Positions 7,827 through 16,400 of a DNA stretch of 33,141 nt are shown here, piece by piece. A program made the translations under genes and the position numbers. Source of the stretch: JBKECO01 sp047974745. Its GTDB lineage: Bacteria > Bacillota > Clostridia > Lachnospirales > Lachnospiraceae. The notes below the pieces were generated by a model that worked only from the letters and a program-made list of their open reading frames with translations, made no database searches and was not told the origin of the DNA. The first letter of the stretch is position 1. Each line of letters opens with the position of its first letter. The stretch spans positions 1-33,141 of the forward strand of contig JBKECO010000036.1 in assembly GCA_047974745.1 (NCBI GenBank), given 5' to 3'.

Positions 7827-7854
7827 ATTATAGCATGGAATCTTCATATGTCAA
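7827..7854 (-). promoter_or_regulatory. Consensus sigma-A promoter for eda-kdgK
   Basis: On the minus strand TTGACA (7854-7849) and TATAAT (7832-7827) are both perfect and are 16 bases apart. The start of transcription would fall near 7820, about 50 bases before the eda ATG. So strong a promoter suggests control by a repressor; the long inverted repeat begins 33 bases upstream of its -35 box. Confidence 0.8.
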
Positions 7855-7886
7855 TATGAAATGCGAAGAAAGGAAAGATTCCTCAA

Positions 7887-7949
7887 AGTGTCATAAAGTA
7901 TATTACCACTTACATGCAGGCATGACATGGTAATATACTTTATGACACT
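7887..7949. promoter_or_regulatory. Perfect 22-bp inverted repeat, candidate IclR/KdgR operator
   Basis: The arms at 7887-7908 and 7928-7949 are exact reverse complements (AGTGTCATAAAGTATATTACCA and its partner). The 19-base centre holds a second small palindrome, CATGC-AG-GCATG, at 7913-7924. No T run follows on either strand, so it is not a normal terminator. It lies in the divergent gap between eda-kdgK and the iclR-type gene, between their two promoters, which is the expected place for an operator controlling both. IclR proteins bind as dimers of dimers, which fits a long two-armed site. Confidence 0.7.
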
Positions 7950-7959
7950 GTAATCAAGA

Positions 7960-7988
7960 TTGAAAAAAAGAAAGATCTATGATATATT
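7960..7988 (+). promoter_or_regulatory. Promoter for the IclR-family regulator gene
   Basis: TTGAAA at 7960-7965 and TATATT at 7983-7988 are 17 bases apart. Transcription would start near 7995, downstream of the first in-frame ATG at 7979, which supports the later ATG at 8021 as the true start. The promoter begins 10 bases after the inverted repeat, so autoregulation is likely. Confidence 0.55.
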
Positions 7989-8020
7989 TTGTAACATATT
8001 ATGAAACGGAAAGAGAAAAT

Positions 8021-8791
8021 ATGAGCGAAGACAAAAATCCAATTCAATCAGCAGAACGCATCTTTGGAATACTGGAATTATTAGCCGAGCGCGGCGAGAT
8101 GGGACTTTTGGAGCTGAGCCAGGAGTTGAATCTGAATAAAACGACTGTGCACAGAATGCTTTCATCATTGATCTTTATGGGATACGCAAAGCAGAGAGAG
8201 GATACGCAGAAGTATTCACTTTCGTTAAAGGTCGTCGGAATTGCAGGAAAGCTTCTTGAACATACCGACATTCTTCCGATTGTTCGACCCTATCTGGAGG
8301 CACTTTCTGCTGAGAGCGGAGAGACGGTCCATCTGGTACAAAGGGATGGTAATCACATTATTTATATAGATAAAGTGGAATCTAAGGTGGGCTCGATCCG
8401 CATGGTCTCTTATATTGGAATGGTGCATCCCATGTATTGCTCCGGCGTTGGCAAGGCCATTCTGGCAGCATTAAGTGATGAGAATGTGAGACAGGTGTTC
8501 GACGAGAGTAAAATTGAAAAAAAGACGATTCATACGATCACAGAATATCCCAGGCTGAAAGAAGAGCTTGCAAAAGTACAGGAAGTCGGGTATGCGATCG
8601 ATGATGAAGAAAATGAGCTGGGAGTTCGCTGTATTGCAGTCAGTCTTCGAGATTTCACCGGAGATGCTAAATATGCACTTAGTATATCCGGACCGGTGAG
8701 CCGTATGACCCATGAGAAGATACAGGAGCTATCCCAAAGGATTCTGGAGGTAAGGGAGAAACTCTCGAAAGATCTGGGATATCTGCAATAA
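8021..8791 (+). CDS. IclR-family transcriptional regulator (KdgR-like)
   Basis: Encodes 256 residues from the ATG at 8021, a normal IclR length; a longer frame from 7979 would begin before the likely transcription start. Residues about 8-70 are the winged helix-turn-helix (LLELSQELNLNKTTVHRMLSSL). Residues about 85-255 form the IclR effector domain with the conserved HPMYCSGVGKAILA block and the ELGVRCIAVSLRD block. IclR proteins of the KdgR type bind keto-deoxy sugars such as KDG and repress catabolic genes. The gene is divergent from eda-kdgK and shares with it a long inverted repeat, so it most likely controls that operon and itself. Confidence 0.88.
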   Translation: MSEDKNPIQSAERIFGILELLAERGEMGLLELSQELNLNKTTVHRMLSSLIFMGYAKQREDTQKYSLSLKVVGIAGKLLEHTDILPIVRPYLEALSAESGETVHLVQRDGNHIIYIDKVESKVGSIRMVSYIGMVHPMYCSGVGKAILAALSDENVRQVFDESKIEKKTIHTITEYPRLKEELAKVQEVGYAIDDEENELGVRCIAVSLRDFTGDAKYALSISGPVSRMTHEKIQELSQRILEVREKLSKDLGYLQ

Positions 8792-8850
8792 CAGAAATTT
8801 GAATAAAATACGAACCAAGTCAGGTCACAGAAGCACCTGACCATTGATAA

Positions 8851-8920
8851 ACGAATTGTGGGACGTGCCTTAAAGTGGGGGAGCACTTTGGACCATGTAA
8901 TCGAACTTGTGATAATTCGT
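8851..8920 (+). promoter_or_regulatory. Structured 5' leader of the protease gene
   Basis: The gap between iclR and the protease gene folds in several places: a GTCAGGT/ACCTGAC hairpin at 8819-8841, an outer ACGAATT/AATTCGT pairing at 8851-8857 with 8914-8920, and within it AAAGTG/CACTTT at 8872-8889. The ribosome binding site AAGGAGAT begins a few bases after the outer stem. I recognise no known riboswitch class; c-di-GMP-I and -II consensus features were not found. A regulatory leader is possible but not shown. Confidence 0.3.
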
Positions 8921-8940
8921 ACAAGGAGATAAGGATCACG

Positions 8941-9831
8941 ATGAAAAAACGAATCAGAAACAGTGCCATTGTCACTCTGCTCTTACTGAGCATGTTTATT
9001 CAGGTCTTAAGCAATCCAGTGTTCATAAAAAGCAATGATGTCATACAGGAAACGGAAGAATTGCCGGTAGCTGCAATTAATACAGCGGTCTCAGACAATA
9101 ATATGCTTTTATCTGGTGTGACTGCCAGTGTAACAAAGAATACCTTACAATTGACAAAGGCAGCGAACGAAGAAGCCAAAGCTGCATATGGACCAATCAC
9201 AGAGGCGGATATCTATTCTTTTTTGCAGGGTCCATTAGCCTGGGGAAGCCGGATGAGCTGGTCTGGAATATGGGCTGAAACTGTGGTCGATGAGAATTCT
9301 TTTGCCGGTTTTGGATGCGGATTAGTTGTTTTGGCGAATGTGTACAGTACGATAAGTCAATATGAATGCTCGCCCCTGGATATGCTTTCCTTTGCCAGGA
9401 GCGTATCGAATTACTATCCTACCTATGAAGCAGGCGCCATTGGCTGGGATGATATGAATCTCATTTTGCAGCAGACCGGAATGGTCACACAGCTGCGCAA
9501 GAAACCGGTCGCTTACGAGGAGTTTCAAGAGGATATTGCATCTGCAAAGGCATCGATCGTACTGATCAGCAGTGCTCAGGACGACAGCTTTTGGCAGGAT
9601 GTGCCAGGTCATTACGTCACACTCTATCTCTATGATGAGGATACAGATACGGTATTTCTTACAGATTCAGGAGATCCTTTGAAAAATAGGACGAGGATTC
9701 CACTCAGATATGTCTATGATGCGTTAAAAAGAGTCAGTGAATATCAGTACCTAAAGATCAATGCATATTCTGAATCAGGAAACCTTTGGAAGAAGAATGG
9801 CATCACTGATATCTGGGTCCGTCCATCCTGA
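8941..9831 (+). CDS. Secreted C39-like (papain-fold) cysteine protease domain protein
   Basis: Encodes 296 residues from the ATG at 8941, which has AAGGAGATAAGG upstream; an in-frame start at 8875 lacks one. Residues 1-25 are a signal peptide (charged MKKRIR, then a hydrophobic run). Residues 26-90 form a linker without clear domains. Residues about 90-290 resemble the peptidase_C39_2 family: Cys126 in FAGFGCGLVVLANV, His224 in VPGHYVTLYLYD and Asp242 or Asp245 in FLTDSGDP would form the catalytic set. Trp101 and Trp108-110 precede the cysteine. The substrate is unknown; members act on peptides or cell-wall bridges, and some are inactive binders. The gene is alone, followed by a diguanylate cyclase gene in the same direction. 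Confidence 0.75.
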   Translation: MKKRIRNSAIVTLLLLSMFIQVLSNPVFIKSNDVIQETEELPVAAINTAVSDNNMLLSGVTASVTKNTLQLTKAANEEAKAAYGPITEADIYSFLQGPLAWGSRMSWSGIWAETVVDENSFAGFGCGLVVLANVYSTISQYECSPLDMLSFARSVSNYYPTYEAGAIGWDDMNLILQQTGMVTQLRKKPVAYEEFQEDIASAKASIVLISSAQDDSFWQDVPGHYVTLYLYDEDTDTVFLTDSGDPLKNRTRIPLRYVYDALKRVSEYQYLKINAYSESGNLWKKNGITDIWVRPS

Positions 9832-9853
9832 AAACTAAATAGTGAAAGCCTAT

Positions 9854-9895
9854 AGTCGGTCAGATTTGTCAAGACCCCAAGTCGCTCAGATTTGT
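9854..9895 (+). repeat. Pair of 16-bp direct repeats upstream of the GGDEF gene
   Basis: AGTCGGTCAGATTTGT at 9854-9869 and AGTCGCTCAGATTTGT at 9880-9895 differ at one base and start 26 bases apart. Just after, TTTGAC and GTCAAA form a short inverted repeat around 9897-9916. They lie 90-130 bases before the diguanylate cyclase start and may be protein-binding sites. Confidence 0.45.
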
Positions 9896-9984
9896 GTTTG
9901 ACTTTACTTGGTCAAAGTCATAAAATAAAGTAATTATATGAAGGGGGATCTTGTTTTTTTATGACATGATGAGGGTGAGACGTT

Positions 9985-11370
9985 ATGAATAGCAGAACGA
10001 AACTGTACAAAAATATAAAATATCTGCATTTGAAATACCATAGACCAAGAGTCCTTGCGATAGCTGCAGTTCTTTTTCTTTGTACTGCATCCATTGGCTA
10101 TTTTTTATCCTTGCAGATTAGTTCGACTTATGCAAAAGATGATGAAATACGTGTTCAGAATAAATACATCTATTTTCAAAATGAAATGACTCAGCTCATA
10201 AAGACGGCAGAAAATATCATTATTGGCTATCAAGCCTTTTACATGTCGTCCGATATTGTGACGCCAGATGAAACAGAGTCCTTTCTATCTAATATCACGC
10301 CAGATTATACAGAATATATCAGAAACGTCGGCATTCTCGAGAATACGACGATTATCTTTAATTACCCAACAAAAGAGAATAGTGCAACGATCGGAATAGA
10401 TCTTTCCACTGTGGAAGGGCAGCGAGACAGTGTCCTTAAGGTGAAAAATGAGGGGATAAAGCTGTTCGAGGGACCTGTTGACCTGATACAGGGCGGGCAG
10501 GGCTATATCATCAGAGTTCCGATCCTCAATAAAAATAAGACCTATTGGGGTCAGGCGAGCATCGTTTTAAAAGCGGATGCGGTCAATCAGAATATAATGG
10601 AGTATGCAGATGAGAATAATATTGATATCTGTATATTCAGTGATGAGAATGCGGTAGAACCGATCATCGGAGATATAGAAGTCATGGACAAGGATCCATA
10701 CCGCTTTGAGCTTTCAGGAAGCAAATGGATCATTTATGCTATTTCACAGGAACCGAGTAAAGTACCAAATATCAAAAAGATCACGCTGATCACGAGCCTG
10801 ATATTCAGTGTTCTGATTTCTGCGATCTATATTAGCAGTAACCGCAGCAGATTTCGATTGAAATATATTATGACACATGACCAGCTCACAGATTTGTATA
10901 ATCGACGATATCTGGATGAAGTCCAGCAGGAGCTGATCAAAATATCTGTCAGACATGAGATGAGATATGGACTTTTGCATATCGACCTCGATAATTTCAA
11001 GTACATTAATGATCACTACGGACATTTGCGCGGCGATGATGTATTAAGTGAGATCAGCCGGATCCTCAAAAAAATATCCAGGAAAAATGAACTTGTATTT
11101 CGAATCGGCGGAGATGAATTTTTGATATTGATTCCTGAAGTGATGGGAAAAGATGAGCTCAAGCATATGCGCGAGAGATATCTGCATGATTTTGCCAAAG
11201 AATTTGAAAGCTTTGAATACAATAAAATAATTGGAATCAGCATTGGAATTTCGGGATATCCTAAGGATGGTTCAGATTTTGACTCTGTGCTAAAAGCAGC
11301 AGATGCAGATATGTATGAGCAAAAGAAGGTAAACAAACAGGAAAGAGTATATCCGAACAGCAGAGCCTGA
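9985..11370 (+). CDS. Membrane diguanylate cyclase with extracellular CHASE sensor and GGDEF domain
   Basis: Encodes 461 residues. A first membrane helix is at about 22-44 and a second at about 262-284. The outside part (about 60-250) matches the CHASE pattern: FYMSSDIVTPDETESFL, the NPTKEN-like region, and FEGPVDLIQGGQGYIIRVPI. The cytoplasmic part is a complete GGDEF domain with GGDEF at 375-379 and the FKYINDHYGHLRGDD block. It would make c-di-GMP from two GTP in reply to a small extracellular ligand. The inhibitory I-site reads RKNE (366-369) instead of RxxD, so product feedback may be weaker. GAGGGTGAGACGTT precedes the ATG. Neighbouring genes give no partner beyond the upstream secreted protease. 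Confidence 0.9.
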   Translation: MNSRTKLYKNIKYLHLKYHRPRVLAIAAVLFLCTASIGYFLSLQISSTYAKDDEIRVQNKYIYFQNEMTQLIKTAENIIIGYQAFYMSSDIVTPDETESFLSNITPDYTEYIRNVGILENTTIIFNYPTKENSATIGIDLSTVEGQRDSVLKVKNEGIKLFEGPVDLIQGGQGYIIRVPILNKNKTYWGQASIVLKADAVNQNIMEYADENNIDICIFSDENAVEPIIGDIEVMDKDPYRFELSGSKWIIYAISQEPSKVPNIKKITLITSLIFSVLISAIYISSNRSRFRLKYIMTHDQLTDLYNRRYLDEVQQELIKISVRHEMRYGLLHIDLDNFKYINDHYGHLRGDDVLSEISRILKKISRKNELVFRIGGDEFLILIPEVMGKDELKHMRERYLHDFAKEFESFEYNKIIGISIGISGYPKDGSDFDSVLKAADADMYEQKKVNKQERVYPNSRA

Positions 11371-11402
11371 ATATTCAAAAAAGACCCTATAAAATGAGGA
11401 GT

Positions 11403-11429
11403 GCCCCAGTATTGTCAGGATACTGGGGC
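11403..11429. other. 10-bp hairpin after the diguanylate cyclase gene
   Basis: GCCCCAGTAT pairs perfectly with ATACTGGGGC around a 7-base loop. It is followed by TATTATGAAAAAA rather than a T run, so it is not a textbook terminator on the plus strand, though its position between converging genes fits that role. The rest of 11430-11623 holds an 11-bp inverted pair (11382-11392 and 11576-11586) and nothing else I can name. Confidence 0.4.
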
Positions 11430-11623
11430 TATTATGAAAAAATTTATCAATATAAACTTGTAGGCTTTTTCAAGTCATTCACGTTCATTGACTTAAATTC
11501 AGTATAGCAATAAGTTATGAATAAACCATGAACAAACCTATAATATATTGTAAATATTCATAAATACTACTCAGATTATAGGGTCTGATTCGTTAAAATG
11601 TATGAAATCGACAGGAAAGCCGA

Positions 11624-13264
11624 TTAGTTATCATTCTCGTCATCCTCAGACATATTATAGACAGAACGTTTTCTGGCCATTTCATCACTTTCTAAATACT
11701 CATCATAGGTCGTGATCTTATCAATGATCGAGCCGTTCGGCATAATCTCTAAAATGCGGTTCGCTGTCGTCTGAACGACCTGATGATCTCTGGATGAAAA
11801 GATGATGACACCAGAAAATTTGATCAGTCCATTATTTAATGCTGTGATCGATTCCATGTCCAGGTGGTCAGTAGGCTCATCAAGAATCAGGACATTTGAG
11901 GCTTCGATCATCATTCTTGATAACAGGACACGTACCTTTTCTCCTCCTGATAGGACCTTCATTTTCTTGATTCCATCCTCGCCTGCAAAAAGCATTCTTC
12001 CGAGGAAACCGCGAACATAGGTGGCGTCTTTGATCTCAGAGAACTGAGTCAGCCAGTCAACAATGATATCCTCTGTGGAAAAAATTGAGGTATTGTCTTT
12101 TGGAAAGTAGGACTGTGAAGTCGTGATGCCCCATTTATAGGAGCCTTCATCAGGTTCCATTTCCCCTGCAAGAATTTTAAATAGGATCGTTTTAGCAGAC
12201 TCATTTCCGCCAACCAGTGCTACCTTATCTTCCCGATTGAGCATAAAAGATATATTGTCGAGGACCTTTACTCCATCTATTGTTTTTGAAAGATTTTCAA
12301 CTGTAAGGACTTCGTTACCAATTTCCCGGGAAGGACGGAAGTCGATATATGGATATTTACGGCTGGAAGGACGTATTTCGTCCAACTCGATTTTTTCAAG
12401 AGCTTTTTTTCTGGAGGTTGCCTGTTTTGACTTTGATGCATTGGCAGAGAAGCGGGAGATAAAGTCCTGCAGCTCTTTTATTTTTTCTTCTTTTTTCTTA
12501 TTTGCTTCCTTCATCTGCTTCACCAGCAGCTGACTGGATTCATACCAGAAGTCATAATTACCGGAGTATACCTGAATCTTTCCATAATCGATATCTGCAA
12601 TATTCGTGCACACCTTATTAAGGAAGTAACGGTCATGCGAAACAACGATGACGGTATTCTCAAAATTGATCAGAAACTCTTCCAGCCATGCAATGGCATC
12701 CAGATCCAAATGGTTCGTTGGCTCATCGAGAAGAAGAATATCCGGGTTTCCAAAAAGTGCCTGCGATAACAGCACCTTGACCTTTTCAGCACCGGAAAGG
12801 TCTGCCATGAGCATATAGTGAAGCTCTGCAGGAATCCCCAGACCATTTAACAGAGTCGCTGCATCCGATTCTGCATTCCAGCCATCCATATCTGCAAATT
12901 CGCCCTCCAGCTCGCTGGCGCGGATTCCATCCTCGTCTGTAAAGTCTTCTTTCATGTAAATGACTTCTTTTTCTTTCATTATGTCATAAAGACGCTGATT
13001 TCCCATAATGACCGTATCCAAAACAGTGAAACCATCATATTTGTAATGATCCTGCTGAAGGAAGGAAAGTCGCTGCCCCGGTGTAATGATAATATCTCCA
13101 TTGGTCTGCTCGATCTGTCCGGACAGTATCTTCAGGAATGTAGATTTCCCGGCGCCATTGGCACCGATCAGTCCATAGCAGTTCCCCTCTGTAAATTTAA
13201 TGTTCACCTCTTCAAAAAGTGCTTTCTTTCCGAGGCGTAATGTGATATTACTTGCCTGTATCAT
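11624..13264 (-). CDS. ABC-F family ATPase (YbiT/EttA-like) with a degenerate second ATP site
   Basis: Encodes 546 residues with two ABC domains and no membrane segment, joined by a charged linker (about 248-300, KEANKKKEEKIKELQ), as in ABC-F proteins that act on the ribosome E site or give antibiotic resistance. Domain 1: Walker A GANGAGKST (34-42), signature LSGAE (156-160), Walker B LLLDEPTNHLD, switch VVSHDRYFL. Domain 2: Walker A is GGNESAKTI (352-360) where G-x-N-G-x-G-K-S/T is expected, signature LSGGE (438-442), Walker B LILDEPTDHLD and the switch is SSRDHQ, with Arg for His. ATP hydrolysis at the composite site using these parts may be weak. AAAGGATACCT precedes the ATG. It could be a translation factor or a resistance protein; sequence alone does not decide. 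Confidence 0.88.
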   Translation of the reverse strand: MIQASNITLRLGKKALFEEVNIKFTEGNCYGLIGANGAGKSTFLKILSGQIEQTNGDIIITPGQRLSFLQQDHYKYDGFTVLDTVIMGNQRLYDIMKEKEVIYMKEDFTDEDGIRASELEGEFADMDGWNAESDAATLLNGLGIPAELHYMLMADLSGAEKVKVLLSQALFGNPDILLLDEPTNHLDLDAIAWLEEFLINFENTVIVVSHDRYFLNKVCTNIADIDYGKIQVYSGNYDFWYESSQLLVKQMKEANKKKEEKIKELQDFISRFSANASKSKQATSRKKALEKIELDEIRPSSRKYPYIDFRPSREIGNEVLTVENLSKTIDGVKVLDNISFMLNREDKVALVGGNESAKTILFKILAGEMEPDEGSYKWGITTSQSYFPKDNTSIFSTEDIIVDWLTQFSEIKDATYVRGFLGRMLFAGEDGIKKMKVLSGGEKVRVLLSRMMIEASNVLILDEPTDHLDMESITALNNGLIKFSGVIIFSSRDHQVVQTTANRILEIMPNGSIIDKITTYDEYLESDEMARKRSVYNMSEDDENDN

Positions 13265-13494
13265 AGGTATCCTTTCTTCTAAAAAATAGAATGTATAGCA
13301 ATCGCTATTTATTTTACATCAAAATACACATTTTGCAAGACTTTTTCTTGCTTTGGTTCTTAATTTAGTACAAAGAAATCTCAATGAAAGCCTTGCATTT
13401 TTGTATTTTCAACTATATATTAGTAAATAGAGGCATTTTATTAATATTGCCTGAATCTAGGAACATTTTTAATCTTTTAAGGAGGAAAATCATA

Positions 13495-16400
13495 ATGTCT
13501 AGAGCAAAACAGTCTATGGACGGGAATACAGCTGCGGCTCACGTAGCGTATGCGTTCACCGATGTTGCAGCTATTTACCCTATTACACCTTCGAGCCCAA
13601 TGGCAGATGCCGTTGATCAGTGGTCAGTAGCTGGACAGGAGAATATTTTCGGAAACCAGGTTAAGGTAGTTGAGATGCAGTCAGAAGCAGGAGCAGCTGG
13701 TGCAGTTCACGGTTCTCTTACAGCTGGTGCAATGACAACGACATTTACAGCATCCCAGGGTCTTTTACTGATGATTCCAAATATGTATAAAATCGCAGGT
13801 GAGCAGCTCCCATGTGTATTTGATGTATCAGCACGTACGGTAGCTACACAGGCTCTGAATATCTTCGGAGACCACAGCGATGTTTATAGTTGTCGTCAGA
13901 CAGGTTTCGCTATGTTATGTGAAACAAATACACAGGAAGTCATGGATCTAAGCCCAGTTGCACATCTTGCAACAGTAGAGGGCAGAGTACCTTTCCTGAA
14001 CTTTTTTGACGGATTCCGTACCTCACATGAGATTCAGAAGATCGAGGTCTGGGATTATGCAGATTTTAAAGAAATGATCAATATGGATGCTGTGAAAGCA
14101 TTCCGTGACCATGCACTGAATCCAGAACATCCTGCAATGCGCGGTTCTCATGAGAATGGGGACATTTTCTTCCAGCATCGTGAGGCTTGTAACACAGTAT
14201 ATGATGAGCTTCCTGCTATTGTAGAGAAGTACATGAATAAGGTGAACGAGAAGCTTGGCACGAATTATGGACTGTTCAATTATTATGGTGCAGAGGATGC
14301 AGAACGTGTCATCGTTGCAATGGGATCGATCAATGACGTAACAGAAGAAGTAATTGATTATCTTGTAGCAAAAGGTGAAAAAGTCGGACTTGTCAAGGTA
14401 CGTCTGTATCGTCCATGGGTTTCAGATGCATTCTTAAAAGCGCTTCCGAAAACAGCGAAGAAAGTTGCTGTCCTAGACAGAACAAAAGAACCAGGATCAC
14501 TTGGTGAACCATTATATATCGATATTGCTACAACACTCCGTGAAGCTGGCTTGAATGATATCATCCTAACTGGCGGACGTTATGGTCTTGGATCTAAAGA
14601 TACTCCTCCTTCAAGTGTATTCGCACTATATAAAGAGCTTGAGAAAGACGCTCCAAAATCACGCTTTACCCTTGGTATAGTTGATGATGTAACGAACTTG
14701 AGCTTACCAGAAGTAAAACCTGCACCGATCACATCTGCAGAAGGAACCGTAGAATGTAAATTCTGGGGACTGGGCGGCGATGGAACAGTTGGTGCGAATA
14801 AGAACTCGACTAAGATCATCGGTGACCATACAGATAAATATATTCAGGCTTACTTCCAGTATGACTCCAAGAAGACAGGTGGTGTTACGATCTCCCATCT
14901 TAGATTTGGGGATAGACCGATCAAGAGCCCATATTACATCAATCAGGCTGATTTTGTTGCCTGTCATAATCCTTCTTATGTTGTAAAAGGATTTAAGATG
15001 GTACAGGATGTAAAACCAGGCGGAGCATTCCTGATCAACTGTCAGTGGACAGACGAAGAGCTTGACAGTAAGCTGAACGCAGCTGCCAAGAAATACATCG
15101 CTGATAATAATATTCAGCTATATACGATCAATGCCATCGATAAAGCTATTGAAATCGGAATGGGCAAACGTACCAATACGATTTTACAGTCTGCATTTTT
15201 CAAACTTGCGAATGTAATGCCGATCGATGATGCGATTGATTTCATGAAGAGTGCCGCAAAGAAATCCTACGGAAAGAAAGGCGATGCGATCGTTGAGATG
15301 AACTACAAAGCGATCGATGCCGGTGTGGATGCAATTCATAAGGTAGAAGTACCAGCATCCTGGACAAATCCAGCAGCAGATCCAGCAGCACCAGAATTAG
15401 TTGGCCTTCCAAAAACAGTAGCACTCGTAAAAGAGCTTCTTGAGCCAATCGCACTTATGGATGGCGATAGTCTTCCAGTATCTGCTTTTGCAGATAAAGC
15501 AGATGGACAGTTCGAGCATGGAGCATCTCAGTACGAGAGACGTGGTACAGCAGTCATGGTTCCTGAATGGGATCCTACAAAATGTATCCAGTGCTGCCAG
15601 TGTTCCTTCGTTTGTTCACATGCAACGATTCGTCCTTTCATGCTGAATGAAGAGGAAGCTAAGAACGCACCTGAGATGATCAAGCTTGCTGATACAAAAC
15701 CAAAAGCAAGTGAGTACAAATTTACAATTAGTGTTACACCTCTTGACTGTATGGGATGTGGTGAGTGTATTACAGTATGTCCTGTAGGAGCAATCGAGAT
15801 GCAGTCACAAGAATCTCAGCTTTACATGCAGCCTGCATTTGACTACTTAAAAGAAAATGTACGTAAGAAACCAAACGTGCCTGCTGCGACCACAGTAAAA
15901 GGTTCCCAGTTCAATCAGCCGCTCCTTGAGTTCTCAGGCAGCTGTGCAGGATGTGCTGAAACATCATACGGACGTCTGATCACACAGCTCTTTGGTGAGA
16001 GCATGTACATTGCGAATGCAACAGGATGTTCCTCGATCTGGGGCGGACCTGCAGCAACATCACCATATGTTGTAAACAAGGATTCCTTAAAAGGACCAGC
16101 TTGGGCTAACTCCTTATTTGAAGACAATGCTGAATTTGGTTTTGGTATGCAGATCGGACAGAAAGTTCTTCGTGAGCAGCTCATGACAAAGCTTGAGAAA
16201 GCAGCTGAACTAGAGGAAACACCGGATGTTGCAAAAGCAGCGATCGCAAAATATTTTGCTACAAAAGACGATACCACTGCAAACCGTGAAGCAGTAGCAG
16301 AATTAATTCCTGTATTAGAGGAAGGCGTAAAAGCTGGCTGTGAGATCTCTAAAGATGTACTTGAGAAGAAAGACTTCCTTAGCAAGAAATCCGTTTGGAT

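Noticed and set aside
11382..11586. 11-bp inverted pair AGACCCTATAA / TTATAGGGTCT bounding the gap after the GGDEF gene
   Set aside because: The arms are 183 bases apart, nothing between them looks like a gene or RNA, and such a match can arise by chance in AT-rich spacer; no transposon ends or target duplication were seen.
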